64,000 nucleotides of DNA from positions 33,094-97,093 of the forward strand of contig JEMX01000066.1 in assembly GCA_000585055.1 (NCBI GenBank), given 5' to 3'. Each line of letters begins with the position of its first letter. Positions within the stretch are counted from its first letter, which is position 1. Shown here in pieces: positions 1-8,885 of the stretch. A program made the position numbers and the translations under genes. The DNA comes from Candidatus Accumulibacter appositus (GTDB lineage: Bacteria > Pseudomonadota > Gammaproteobacteria > Burkholderiales > Rhodocyclaceae). The notes beneath the pieces are model-generated. The model saw only the letters and a list, made by a program, of their open reading frames with translations. It did not search any database and had not been told where the DNA came from.

Positions 1-114
1 AACGGCAAGGCGGCCAGCCTGCGACGCACTATGTCGGATCTCTGGAGTCATCGCCAATCAGGCCATTCTTGAGGCCTCTTTCCGACCGTCCGCACTGAGC
101 ACAGCTAACCGTGA

Positions 115-1059
115 TCAGCCTTCTTCCTGCTCCAGGCTGTCGCCCTGAGTGGCCGGAGAAGCCATTGCGGCGGTTTCCAGAAAGCGAAAAAACGCATCCT
201 CTAGCGTCAAGGCCGGTCGAATCTCGAGCACGGTATGCCGCGCGCCACGCAGACGATCGAGTGTTTCCCAGAGCTGATCGCGGCGGACATCGGCACGCCA
301 GCGCCCCTTGGTCTCAAGAACGAATCCAGACACCGGAGCGGTGCCCGCGGATCTCACGGTTACGGTCTGTTCACCATGCAGAAGTCCGCTCGGTGCCTGA
401 ACACTGACCAGTCTGCCGCGGTGAATGAGGCCGAAACGATCAGCAAGACGCTCAACATCGTGCAGAACGTGCGAGGTCAGAAAAACCGTGCCGCCAGCAC
501 CGCGATACTCACCGAAGATGTCAACGACATCCTTGCGCCCAACCGGATCAAGACCCGACAATGGCTCATCGAGGATCAGCAATCGTGGCTGTATTGCCAT
601 GGCATGCGCCAGGGCAACGCGCTGCGTCATGCCCTTCGAGAAACTCCGGACCCGCTTGTCGGCCACGTGCGAAAGCGCAAACCTATCGAGCCAGTGCATG
701 CAGTGCTTGCGGGCATCTGGCAGCTTGACACGATGGATCGCCAAACCCATCGTCAGGATTTCGAGCGGCGTCAGATAGTCGTACAGACTCGGGTTCTCCG
801 GCACGTAGCCAAGGCCGCGCCGAGCCGCGGGCAAGGATACGGCCTTGCCGAATAGTTCTGCACGCCCCTTGCTGGGCTGCAGGACACCGGTCAAGACCTT
901 GATCGTTGTACTTTTTCCGGCACCGTTGGGGCCGATGAAACCGAAGACTTCACCTTCGCTGATCGTCAAGGACAACTCCCGCACGGCCTCGAATGCCGGT
1001 GTTCGCCAGGAGCGTGGGTAGGTCTTGCACAGGCCATCAATGAAAATTGCGGAAGTCAT
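115..1059 (-). CDS. ABC transporter ATP-binding protein, PilH-like
   Basis: This is the cytoplasmic ATPase subunit of an ABC exporter (314 aa). Walker A GPNGAGKST lies near residues 43-51, the signature is the variant SFSKGMTQR near 142-150, and Walker B is LLILDEP followed by SGLD. The domain order fits the CcmA/DrrA-type ATPases that pair with ABC-2 permeases. It overlaps the preceding accessory gene by 4 bp and is the last gene of a five-gene run that starts with a short type IV pilin. In Myxococcus an ABC system, PilGHI, sits in the pil locus and is needed for pilus assembly. Assignment as PilH is an inference from that context. The ATPase call itself is secure. Confidence 0.85.
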   Translation of the reverse strand: MTSAIFIDGLCKTYPRSWRTPAFEAVRELSLTISEGEVFGFIGPNGAGKSTTIKVLTGVLQPSKGRAELFGKAVSLPAARRGLGYVPENPSLYDYLTPLEILTMGLAIHRVKLPDARKHCMHWLDRFALSHVADKRVRSFSKGMTQRVALAHAMAIQPRLLILDEPLSGLDPVGRKDVVDIFGEYRGAGGTVFLTSHVLHDVERLADRFGLIHRGRLVSVQAPSGLLHGEQTVTVRSAGTAPVSGFVLETKGRWRADVRRDQLWETLDRLRGARHTVLEIRPALTLEDAFFRFLETAAMASPATQGDSLEQEEG

Positions 1060-1901
1060 TTTCTCAGGCGACTAATAAAGACGGGCTGGCCATCAGCATC
1101 AATCGCGAAACCAGCACCAAAGGGGTCAACCGGCAACTTGTCAATCAGACCAGAGTTCAGCAAGTCCTGTAGCGACCGGGGCGGACTACCGCGTTGCTCC
1201 GAGTAGCTTTTTGCCGCACGCCGTAAAGCGGCGAGATCACGCAGGCGCTGACTTCGCTGACGCAGGTAGTCGGCGAAGTCCTTGCGCTTGGCCTGGGCGG
1301 CCATCGCGTCGACGATACGTGCTGCCATATCCAGATCCTTGCTACGATCAAGCCAACTGGCGGCAAGACTTTCCATTGTTAACCGCTCGTCCGGATCCGG
1401 TAGCTTCCCTGCGGCTTGCCGAAGCCACTCCGAGGCACCGAACACATCACCCATGAAGTGAACCAGGTTGAAGGCGTAATAGAACGGCGGCTGATAGTCA
1501 AAGAACCTCGCAAAAGTCGCCCGGCGCAAGATGAGCTGTGTCGGCTCTACCTGGCCTTCCCAGGGCAGTATCGCCGTCGCAATGTAATAGTTGTCTTCGT
1601 GCGCCGGATTGAGCCAGGACGCATCTTTCTGGACCTGGCCAAGAACGTGGTATTCCTCTGGTGCCATACGGCTGGTCTCAGTCACCAATGCGCGGATGAC
1701 CGACCAGTTGGCCGCCAGGTAGCGGTCGCCACCGGCCAGCGTGACCTGGACGAAGATCGGCAGCGCGACTTCGATTTCCGCATTTGGCCGTGATCGCTTG
1801 ATGCTTTTCAAAGCACTCTGCCCCAGCCAAAAGATCAGCCCGCCGACGATCAGAACGAGTAGCGGCAATATCGGGAAGCGACGACCCATGCCCGCCTTCA
1901 A
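1056..1901 (-). CDS. Membrane-anchored accessory protein of pilin-linked ABC system (PilG-like)
   Basis: A 281-aa protein with one N-terminal membrane segment (about residues 11-30) and a long periplasmic part. The C-terminal 40 residues (RGSPPRSLQDLL through IPVDPFG-like text, here LPVDPFGAGFAIDADG) resemble the C-terminal region of GspG-type pseudopilins, where a segment of the form S-L-x-x-L-...-P-x-D-P-F-G is common. It overlaps both neighbours by 4 bp (permease upstream, ATPase downstream), so the three genes are almost certainly translationally coupled. By position it corresponds to the third, non-ABC member of PilGHI-type systems. I do not recognise a named family with certainty. Confidence 0.6.
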   Translation of the reverse strand: MKAGMGRRFPILPLLVLIVGGLIFWLGQSALKSIKRSRPNAEIEVALPIFVQVTLAGGDRYLAANWSVIRALVTETSRMAPEEYHVLGQVQKDASWLNPAHEDNYYIATAILPWEGQVEPTQLILRRATFARFFDYQPPFYYAFNLVHFMGDVFGASEWLRQAAGKLPDPDERLTMESLAASWLDRSKDLDMAARIVDAMAAQAKRKDFADYLRQRSQRLRDLAALRRAAKSYSEQRGSPPRSLQDLLNSGLIDKLPVDPFGAGFAIDADGQPVFISRLRK

Positions 1902-2701
1902 AAGAACTCCCGCCGGCTGAAGGTGATCACCGCCATCGCCAGTAGGAGAAGTACATAGCCAAAGGCCATCAGCACGCCGTAGAACACAGCGGAGTCACTC
2001 AGGGGGACCCCATACATCGGCCACGTGCGCCAGTCGAGACGAGAGAGGTCGGGAAGGACGTACTGGATCGTCTCCAGCAAGGATCCGTAGCGACCGATGA
2101 GCTCCTGATCGCCATCGGCTCCACGCTCCATGTAGTCGAGCACCGCACCCAAGCTCTTGCCAGCCACCGCGAACAGCGCGCCCAAGGCAACCGGTAACAT
2201 CTGCACCGTTGAGAGGCTGGCTATCCACAGTGCAAAAGCCGCAACAACCGCAGCGTCAGCCCACAGACCAGCGATGGTCAACCAGTAAGGCCCGCCAGTC
2301 TGTACCGCAAAACCCTGCTGGTATTCTCCCGCGGACAAGATCACGGATAGCCACAATAGGCTGCCCAGAGCAACCGCGGCGACGCCCAGTAAGCCGAGCA
2401 CGCCAAGAAAACGGCCGAGCAGATAGGAACCGCGCGAGACCGGATATGCCAGCGCATAGAGCACTGTCCGCCGCTCGACCTCACGGCCGACAAGTTCCTG
2501 TACCCAAAAAATGGCGAACAACACCAAGCTGAAGCGAACTCCTGAAAACCCGACGTCCATGGTTACCGTCTGAGGCTGCCGCGGTGAGAACGACGCCGCG
2601 AGAAAGGCAACGCCCACCAGCAGCGCCCCCAGAACGAGGATCAACAATACCGCCCGGCTACGCAAACCTGAGCGAAGTGCGCTTAGACAGAATGGCCACA
2701 T
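1898..2701 (-). CDS. ABC-2 type permease, PilI-like
   Basis: A 267-aa polytopic membrane protein with about six hydrophobic segments, including LILVLGALLVGVAFLAA near the N terminus and a C-terminal VLLLLAMAVITF segment. The motif E-R-R-T-V-L-Y-A-L-A-Y-P-V-S-R between membrane segments is typical of ABC-2 permeases (NosY/GldF type). It is the membrane partner of the ATPase two genes downstream. The chosen ATG has no Shine-Dalgarno sequence because a terminator-like hairpin ends only a few bases upstream. Translation may therefore start elsewhere or depend on read-through. Role in pilin export or assembly is inferred from the adjacent pilin gene. Confidence 0.75.
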   Translation of the reverse strand: MWPFCLSALRSGLRSRAVLLILVLGALLVGVAFLAASFSPRQPQTVTMDVGFSGVRFSLVLFAIFWVQELVGREVERRTVLYALAYPVSRGSYLLGRFLGVLGLLGVAAVALGSLLWLSVILSAGEYQQGFAVQTGGPYWLTIAGLWADAAVVAAFALWIASLSTVQMLPVALGALFAVAGKSLGAVLDYMERGADGDQELIGRYGSLLETIQYVLPDLSRLDWRTWPMYGVPLSDSAVFYGVLMAFGYVLLLLAMAVITFSRREFF

Positions 2702-2704
2702 GGC

Positions 2705-2735
2705 AAAGAAAAGCGCGCCGAAGCGCGCCGCTTTT
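2705..2735 (-). terminator. Hairpin with T-run between exported protein gene and ABC genes
   Basis: On the minus strand GCGCGC-TTCG-GCGCGC is followed by TTTTCTTT, a good intrinsic terminator with a stable TTCG tetraloop. It sits directly before the ATG of the ABC permease and after the pilin and small exported protein genes. It would let the pilin pair be transcribed far more than the ABC genes, acting as a leaky attenuator. Confidence 0.7.
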
Positions 2736-2754
2736 TGTCGACCGCTAGCCCCGG

Positions 2755-3105
2755 TCAGCTCGAGGCCTGCCCCATCGCCGCGGTGGACGCCGCGTCAGAC
2801 ACCTCACCCGTCGTGCATCCGGTTGCCGGACATTCTGCCTTCTGGACTATACCACCACCCTCGGTGCCGCCGCCAAACACGTTTTTCCCTTTCTGGGATC
2901 CGGCCACCACGCCAAACGCGGTATTGGACTGCGAATAGTTACTCAGGACATTCGCAGAGCATTTTGCGCTAAATGCTTTCAGCACGAAGGCGCCTGTCGG
3001 CACAGCGACGGCCGTGCCATTTCCTGAGCAAGCCGCGGTCGCATGTGCTCCTGAACTGAATACCGCCGCAAGCGTCATCGTCGTCACAAACAAAACTTTA
3101 TTCAT
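2755..3105 (-). CDS. Small exported protein paired with short pilin
   Basis: A 116-aa protein with a clear Sec signal peptide (hydrophobic VLFVTTMTLAAVFSSG, likely cleavage after AHA at residue 22). The mature part is small, Gly/Ala/Ser/Thr-rich and has four cysteines (C26, C49, C92, C97), enough for two disulfides. The start is supported by AGGAGA 6 bases upstream. It lies 28 bp downstream of the short pilin gene. In Geobacter a truncated pilin, PilA-N, is followed by a separate small exported partner, PilA-C/Spc. I see no sequence match I would rely on, so a similar chaperone or globular-partner role here is only an analogy from gene order. Confidence 0.7.
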   Translation of the reverse strand: MNKVLFVTTMTLAAVFSSGAHATAACSGNGTAVAVPTGAFVLKAFSAKCSANVLSNYSQSNTAFGVVAGSQKGKNVFGGGTEGGGIVQKAECPATGCTTGEVSDAASTAAMGQASS

Positions 3106-3133
3106 AATGTTCTCCTAGATAACAATGGCAAGA

Positions 3134-3316
3134 CTAGTTAGTGCTATTGGTAACAGCGGCGGTCAGCAAATTCTTCGCATCCGACTGCGCAGCCTTGTCT
3201 TCACCCTTCTTGGTGTACTCGGAAAACTGCGGAATGGCGATGGCGGCCAGAATACCGATGATCGCGACGACGATCATCAGCTCGATCAAGGTAAAGCCTT
3301 TTTGCAGCTTCTTCAT
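3134..3316 (-). CDS. Short type IV pilin (truncated PilA-like)
   Basis: A 60-aa prepilin. The leader MKKLQKG is followed by the class III cleavage site G/F and the conserved [24 protein letters not shown] helix (written here only as family text: F1, E5, P22, F24, Y27 in the mature protein). The mature pilin is only 53 residues, a third of normal PilA, and lacks the globular beta-sheet domain and disulfide loop. The start is chosen at 3316 because GGAAGGAG lies 8 bases upstream and the leader then has the normal length. An in-frame upstream extension is rejected. Family knowledge: comparably short pilins occur in Geobacter and relatives. Whether this one assembles filaments is unknown. Confidence 0.9.
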   Translation of the reverse strand: MKKLQKGFTLIELMIVVAIIGILAAIAIPQFSEYTKKGEDKAAQSDAKNLLTAAVTNSTN

Positions 3317-3369
3317 GAGGTGGGCTCCTTCCAGTGAGTGCAACGGACAATCCGTTGATATAAGCAGTA

Positions 3370-3384
3370 TCAAGTTCCGTGCCA
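3370..3384 (-). promoter_or_regulatory. Candidate sigma-54 promoter of the pilin operon
   Basis: On the minus strand TGGCACGGAACTTGA matches the RpoN consensus TGGCACG-N4-TTGC except for the last base, with the correct GG-to-GA spacing. It would start transcription about 41 bases before the pilin ATG. Sigma-54 control of pilA is well established in Pseudomonas and other bacteria. The site is seen in sequence, its use is inferred. Confidence 0.65.
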
Positions 3385-3560
3385 GGGGCCTGAAAGCACG
3401 CAAAAGCGTGACTTTCCGCACGCAGCGCCGATCAAGCGCGCCACATTTCGTCACCAAAGTGACGAAAATTGTCACTATCTCGCTCAACAAGCGTACAGAA
3501 ACCAAACACGCCCTCGCGGCCCGCGGTCGTCAATCGCCCCGCGCCACACACCACCCCAAC

Positions 3561-6500
3561 TCATCCACCCACCACCCGCTCCGGCGCCGAGCGCGGCAAG
3601 GTCAGCGTAAAGCGGGTACCCTGCCCCGGCCGGCTCTCAACCTCGATGCTGCCGCCGAGTACCGCGGTCACCAGGTTGTAGACGATGTACAGCCCGAGGC
3701 CGCTGCCGCCCTGGCCGAGGCGGGTGGTGAAGAAGGGTTCGAAGATGCGGTTGAGGATCTCGGCGGGGATGCCCTTGCCGTTGTCGACGTAGCGCAGGAT
3801 CACCTGATCCGGCGCTACTGTGTGCGCCGTGATCTCGATGCGGCCCTCTTCGATGCCCTCGAAACCATGCGCCAACGAGTTTTCGACGAGATTGGCGATG
3901 ACCTGTTCGAGCGGACCGGGGTAGCTGTCCATTTCCAGGTCGGAAGGGATTTTCAGCTCGATGCGATGGCGGCTGTGTTTGAAGCCGGGGCGCAGGGTGA
4001 CCAGCATCTCCTCGACGGTCTGCCGCAGGGCGAAGGAGCGTCGGCGGGCGCTGCTCTGATCGACCGCCACCTGCTTGAAGTGGCCGATCAGTTCGGCGGC
4101 ACGGGTGGTATTGCGATCGAGCAGGTCAAGCGCTTCCCGCCCCCGGTTGAGCAGGGTGTCGACCTGGACACGGTTCAGATGGCCGCTGGCAACGGCGTCC
4201 GCGAACTCGCGAAACTGCTCGCTCAGGACGCCGGCGACGACACGCGCGTTGCCGAGCGGCGTGTTCAGCTCGTGCGCCACGCCGGCGACCAGATTACCCA
4301 GAGCAGCGAGCTTTTCCGCCTGCAGCAGTTGCGCCATCGCCTGCCGCAGCTCGTTCGTGCGCTCGGCGACCAGTTCCTCGAGGTGTTCGCGATACTGGCG
4401 CAGCTCTTCCTCGACCCGCCGTCGTTCGGTAATGTCGGAGCCGACACTGAAGACCTCCACCACTTCGCCGTGTTCGTTGCTGATCGCCCGGTTGGCCCAG
4501 GAAACCCAGACGCGCTCACCACTGCGGCGAATGTTCTCGTTGATATTGCGCTCGAAGCTCTCCGGGTTGCGGCAGATGTCCTGAATCAGCGGGCGCAGAT
4601 CCTTGCCGCCACTTTCATACGGCGGCACGATGGTGCCGATCACATGCTGGCCAAGCAACTCTTCTCCCGCATAGCCAAAAAACTTCAAACCGAAGTCGTT
4701 GATGAAGTTGATCCGGCCCTCCGGACTCCAGCGCAGGATGATGCTGTTGGCGTTTTCGACGAGTTGGCGATATTGCAGCTCGCTTTCCAGCAGCGCCGCC
4801 TCGGCGCGCCTGCGCGCCGTGATGTCTTCGGCCAGAACGAGTTGTGCCGGACGCCCCTGATAGGAGATCTCGTGAGCCACGATTTCGACGTCGATGAGCG
4901 TGCCGTTCTTGGTGAGATGTTGCCAGACCCCGGGGCCGTCGTCCGTCTCTTCAACCGAGACGACGTCTGCGAGGAGAAGCGGCGTGTCGTCGTTGAGGCG
5001 TATGTCGCTCACCGTCATGCTCAGGAATTCCTCGCGCGAATAGCCATACTTGCGCAGGGCTGCATCGTTGACGGCCAGGAAGGCGAGCGTGCCCAGGTCA
5101 TAGACCCACATCGGATGCGGATTGCTGTCGAAGAGGAGCCGGTAGCGCGCCTCGCTGTCGCGCAGCGCCTGCTCGGACTGCTCGCGCTCGCTGCGTGCGC
5201 GCAGGACCGCAATGCCAAAGCTCAGATCCTCCGCCAGTTCGCTCAGCAGCGCCACCTCCTCGGCGTCGAAAGCACCCAGGGTCGCCGCGTAAATGCTCAG
5301 TGCGCCAAGGATCCGCTCACCATCGCGCAGCGGTAGCGCGCACAGGGCGGCATAACCGCGCTCGATGGCGTCGTCGCGCCAGGGCGCAAAATCGGGATCG
5401 CGGGCGATGTTGGCCATCACGCAGGGGCGGCCGCTGCGAATGGCGATGCCGTTGGCGCCACGCCCATGCGCGCTATCGGCCCAAGAAAACTCCATCTGCG
5501 CAAGGTAGCCACATTCGTGGCCAGCGTGCGCCACGGGGCGCACGCTCTTCGCGACATCGCTTTCCGCGTACCCGACCCAGGCCATTCGATAACCGCCGAC
5601 CTGTACAACGATCTCGCACACCGTGCTCAGCAATTCGCTCTCGTCGGTGGCACGGATCAGCGCCTGGTTGCACTCGCTGATTATGCGTAGCTGTCGATTG
5701 ACGCTGTGCAGCGCCTGTTCCGCATGTTTACGATCGCTGATGTCGATGACGATGCCCAGATAGTGGGTCACCTTCCCGGCGGCGTCGCGCTCGATGGCGG
5801 TCCGGTCGTCCACCCAGCGGATCGTCCCGTCCCTGCAGACGACGCGGTATTCCTGCTGAAAGCGGTCCTTGCCCTGTTCGGTGTACGCTGCTACCTCGGC
5901 CCCGACGCGCGTCAGGTCGTCGGGATGAATCAGCGTGGCAAAACGAATCGAACCGTCGAGCAGCTCTGCGGACGAATAGCCCAGCTGACTCACGTTGTCG
6001 GAAACGAATAGCGCGGGCCAGCCCTCCTCTGCCCGCCAGCGGAAGAGCATTGCCGGGTTGTTGGCGACGACCCGGTTCGCCTGCTGCAGTTGCTCCTCGA
6101 CGCGCACACGTTCGCTGATGTCGACCGCCACTCCGATGACTTCCAGCGCACCCGCTGCCTCACCGATGGGCGTGAAATAGGTCTCGAAAGCCGTATCGTG
6201 GACCTGCAGGGTGAAATGCAGCGCCTCACCGGCCAGCGCACGGCGGGCCTTCGCGCACACTTCGGGGTAGTCGCGATAGAGCGAAAAGATCGACTGGCCG
6301 ACCGTGCTGCCGGGGATCAAGCCGGCTTTCAGCAGGCCCTTGCCTTCGCTGAGCGTAAAAATCCCCTGCGCGTCGAACTGGAAAATCACCAGCGGCAGCT
6401 TGCTGATCAGCGAGCGATAGCGCATCTCGCTGATCGCCAGCTGGCGTTCACGCTGGCGAATGGCCACCGACATGCGGTCGAGATGGCCCGCCAGGCTGTC

Positions 6501-7550
6501 CAATTCCCTGACCTGCGTAACCGGCCAGGGCTGCTCGTAGTCACCGTCGGCAATCGCCTGCGCCTGCACCGTGTAGCCGCCGATCCGCCGGGCAAAGCCA
6601 CGCGCGACCATCCAGGTCGCACTGACGGCCAGCAGCAGGGCTGCCAACAGCCCGGCAGCCAGGGCCCACAGGGTGCTCCGAAACGGCGCGTAAGCCTCAC
6701 TGCGCGGCTGCGCGACGAGAACCCTCCAGCCGAGTGGCGGAACAGCGACCAGCGTGCCGATGAAGGGCTCGCCAGCCCAGACGAAATCCCGGCCCCGGAA
6801 ACGCCCGTGCTCGCCGTCGCCAAGGCTCGGCAACTGAGCGAACCCGAGCTGTCGCGCATCGTCAGTGCGTAGCGAACTGGCGATGAACTGCCCGCGGGCG
6901 TCGAGGATCATCGACGCCATCCCGGCCTCGCCAGGCAGACGCTCGAGAAACTCAGCGAGGCGATCAATCGCGACTTCGCCAAGCAAGGCTTGTTCACCAA
7001 CCGGAATCGCCAGGCTCACCGCCCGCCGGGCGCTGACCTCCGACACGGAAACCTCGGACCACATTGGCGCGCCGCGCGTACGCGCCTGGCGTAGTGCGTT
7101 CACGCCGGAGAGGTCCGCCTGCAACAGCTCCCGCCGCTGGCCACGCAACCCCGCCGGAAGTCCGACGGCGTACACGGCGTCGTCAGCGTCGACGATGTAG
7201 ATCGCCGTGAATACCTTGCCGAAGCCGGCGTGCGCGTCCAGGGCGTCAAACCAGAATGACGGCGCCTGTTCGCCGCGCAGGCGAAGGTGCGTGGCGATCG
7301 CCGACAGTTCGCGCTCGGCGCCGAGGAGGTGCACCGCGATCTGGCTGGCGATCGAACTGGCGAGCGCCTGCTGACGACTGTCGATCTCATCGCGAGCCTG
7401 CGGCAGGTGCACCGACAGCAGGAGAGCGGCAACCAGGAGCAGCGGCAGCACGCCGGCCAGGACGAAGCGTGAAGCCAGCCAAAGCCAGAGCGGCCGCCCC
7501 GATGCCGCGGCTCGGGCCGAGCGCGAGCCTGAATCTGATGCAGCGTTCAC
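3561..7550 (-). CDS. Multi-PAS/GAF membrane sensor histidine kinase, orphan
   Basis: A membrane-bound sensor kinase of about 1329 aa. In order: N-terminal membrane segment (WLASRFVLAGVLPLLLVAALLL), a periplasmic Cache-like sensor region of about 240 residues, a second membrane segment, a HAMP region, two PAS/PAC units, a GAF domain beginning with LRIISECNQALIRA, two more PAS units, a coiled coil, an H-box (VAGVAHELNTPLG, phosphorylatable His near residue 1093) and a HATPase_c domain (NLVENSLAHG, DNGKGIP, GGSGLGLYIV). No receiver domain is attached and no response regulator adjoins, so its partner is unknown. The start is a GTG at 7550 preceded by GAGG. The frame stays open to a TTG at 7697 but that region is low in hydrophobic or domain content. 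Confidence 0.88.
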   Translation of the reverse strand: MNAASDSGSRSARAAASGRPLWLWLASRFVLAGVLPLLLVAALLLSVHLPQARDEIDSRQQALASSIASQIAVHLLGAERELSAIATHLRLRGEQAPSFWFDALDAHAGFGKVFTAIYIVDADDAVYAVGLPAGLRGQRRELLQADLSGVNALRQARTRGAPMWSEVSVSEVSARRAVSLAIPVGEQALLGEVAIDRLAEFLERLPGEAGMASMILDARGQFIASSLRTDDARQLGFAQLPSLGDGEHGRFRGRDFVWAGEPFIGTLVAVPPLGWRVLVAQPRSEAYAPFRSTLWALAAGLLAALLLAVSATWMVARGFARRIGGYTVQAQAIADGDYEQPWPVTQVRELDSLAGHLDRMSVAIRQRERQLAISEMRYRSLISKLPLVIFQFDAQGIFTLSEGKGLLKAGLIPGSTVGQSIFSLYRDYPEVCAKARRALAGEALHFTLQVHDTAFETYFTPIGEAAGALEVIGVAVDISERVRVEEQLQQANRVVANNPAMLFRWRAEEGWPALFVSDNVSQLGYSSAELLDGSIRFATLIHPDDLTRVGAEVAAYTEQGKDRFQQEYRVVCRDGTIRWVDDRTAIERDAAGKVTHYLGIVIDISDRKHAEQALHSVNRQLRIISECNQALIRATDESELLSTVCEIVVQVGGYRMAWVGYAESDVAKSVRPVAHAGHECGYLAQMEFSWADSAHGRGANGIAIRSGRPCVMANIARDPDFAPWRDDAIERGYAALCALPLRDGERILGALSIYAATLGAFDAEEVALLSELAEDLSFGIAVLRARSEREQSEQALRDSEARYRLLFDSNPHPMWVYDLGTLAFLAVNDAALRKYGYSREEFLSMTVSDIRLNDDTPLLLADVVSVEETDDGPGVWQHLTKNGTLIDVEIVAHEISYQGRPAQLVLAEDITARRRAEAALLESELQYRQLVENANSIILRWSPEGRINFINDFGLKFFGYAGEELLGQHVIGTIVPPYESGGKDLRPLIQDICRNPESFERNINENIRRSGERVWVSWANRAISNEHGEVVEVFSVGSDITERRRVEEELRQYREHLEELVAERTNELRQAMAQLLQAEKLAALGNLVAGVAHELNTPLGNARVVAGVLSEQFREFADAVASGHLNRVQVDTLLNRGREALDLLDRNTTRAAELIGHFKQVAVDQSSARRRSFALRQTVEEMLVTLRPGFKHSRHRIELKIPSDLEMDSYPGPLEQVIANLVENSLAHGFEGIEEGRIEITAHTVAPDQVILRYVDNGKGIPAEILNRIFEPFFTTRLGQGGSGLGLYIVYNLVTAVLGGSIEVESRPGQGTRFTLTLPRSAPERVVGG

Positions 7551-7710
7551 GCCGCGCCTCGACCGCAGCGACGATGTGACGCGATGTGGCGATATGGCGT
7601 CGTTGACAGCGCGCAGCTCGAATGCTCGCGCAGGGGTTTGATCTGGAAACTCATGGCGTGGCGGTCGCGCGCTTGGCCAGCAGACGACGGTTTGCAAAGG
7701 AGTACAGTCT

Positions 7711-7779
7711 AACGGTCATGACAGGTGGAGACACCCCAAATCATGAAAGTGATCACCGTTCCCCTCCACTTGCAGTGCG
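7711..7779 (+). repeat. Dispersed hairpin repeat, copy 1 (left-end fragment)
   Basis: Contains the left end of the family, ACGGTCATGACA followed by GACACCCCAAATCATGAAAG and a C-rich tract to TTGCAGTGCG. The central palindromes and right end are missing. It lies in a 397-base gap (7551-7947) between the divergent kinase and methyltransferase genes. The rest of that gap holds no gene I can support. Confidence 0.7.
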
Positions 7780-7947
7780 TCGGAGACCGGGACTCCGCTC
7801 ATCGAACTGGCGCGTCTTGCGAATCTATCGCACGATGGCGTATATCAATTCGCCTTCATCGGCAAATACGCTCGAACTACGCGCGGCAGCTGCTGCGCCG
7901 TTGCCGTCGATGGCGCGTCCACATCGAAATGCATGGAGGAATGGAGA

Positions 7948-8571
7948 ATGTTTCAGCGTTCCTGGTTCTGGGATCGATTGGCAAACCGCTACGCAAGGAT
8001 GCCGATCGCCGATCAGGCGGCCTATGCGACCAAGCTCGAAAAAATCCGCGCCCACCTGCGGCCCGACAGCCGGCTACTGGAGTTCGGTTGCGGCACCGGT
8101 TCGACGGCCATCCTCCTTGCTCCGCAGGTGGCGCTCATCCAGGCCATTGACTATTCGCCACAGATGCTCGAAATCGCCCGCGAAAAGGCTCGCGCCGCCG
8201 GGGTGAGCAAGCTGCAGTTCGCACAGGCCACACTGGCTGAATTGGACAGCCCTGCCGGCAGCTGGGACGTGATCCTGGGCATGAACATCCTCCATCTCCT
8301 GCCGGATCGGACGCCGACCATCGTGCGTGCTCATCAATTGCTCAAACCAGGCGGGGTGTTCATTTCCGGTACTTTCTGCATTGGCGACGGGTCATGGCAG
8401 ATGCGGGTGTTGGCGCCGGTGTTGCGCGCACTGCCGCTGCTGCCCAGCGTGTCGTCGCTCACTCTCGGACAGTTGAAGAGCGAGATGGAAGGTGCCGGAT
8501 TTGCGATCGAGGAGTGCTGGCTGCCGGGCGCAAACAAGGCCGCCTTCATCGTGGCGAGAAAGCAAGCATAA
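7948..8571 (+). CDS. Class I SAM-dependent methyltransferase
   Basis: A 207-aa soluble methyltransferase. Motif I, LLEFGCGTGSTAILLA, binds S-adenosylmethionine and lies near residues 42-57. It is followed by the acidic residue of motif II (AIDYSPQML) and by motif IV-like text (WDVILGMNILHLL). The C-terminal part (FCIGDGSWQM and on) resembles UbiE/Methyltransf_11 family members. The start at 7948 is preferred over 7933 because GGAGG lies 8 bases upstream of it, whereas the first ATG has no ribosome site. The substrate cannot be told from the sequence. It stands alone, flanked on both sides by copies of the dispersed repeat. Confidence 0.85.
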   Translation: MFQRSWFWDRLANRYARMPIADQAAYATKLEKIRAHLRPDSRLLEFGCGTGSTAILLAPQVALIQAIDYSPQMLEIAREKARAAGVSKLQFAQATLAELDSPAGSWDVILGMNILHLLPDRTPTIVRAHQLLKPGGVFISGTFCIGDGSWQMRVLAPVLRALPLLPSVSSLTLGQLKSEMEGAGFAIEECWLPGANKAAFIVARKQA

Positions 8572-8628
8572 GCCGCCTTTGCGGCGCCTGGCTGTCGCTC
8601 CTCGGCGGCCAGAAACGACCGCTCTTGC

Positions 8629-8806
8629 GTTCATGACCGTCGAGAGGCCCCGGATCATGGCGAAGATGACCGTTCCCCTTTTCTGTTGCAGTGGGGATTC
8701 CGGCTTGCACGCTGGAATCGTTCGCCGGGCAGGGAGCATACTCCCTAAATGCCCCGCCTCCCCCGCGCGGGAAGAAACAACCGTGAGTCGCTTGCGCGGC
8801 TCTTAT
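8629..8806 (+). repeat. Dispersed hairpin repeat, copy 2
   Basis: A near-complete copy. It carries TTCATGACCG at the left, a C-rich tract, ATTCCGGC...GCTGGAAT, the core GGGAGCATACTCCC (one change from the palindrome), and GTGAGTCGCTTGCGCGGC at the right. The 314-base gap between the methyltransferase and the chemoreceptor (8572-8885) is mostly this element. Confidence 0.85.
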
Positions 8807-8885
8807 TAAAGAAAAGCCGGCTTCTTGCCGTTAGCGAACAATTGGCCTCTCGGCCATCATCGAAACAACGCCCGGAGACATGAGC

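Noticed and set aside
3561..3610. Receiver domain at the end of the long sensor kinase
   Set aside because: The protein stops about 10 residues after the ATPase domain, so it is not a hybrid kinase.
3141..5336. Long open frame on the plus strand opposite the sensor kinase
   Set aside because: It is antisense to conserved PAS, HisKA and ATPase domains, lacks any domain and has the composition of a GC-rich shadow frame.
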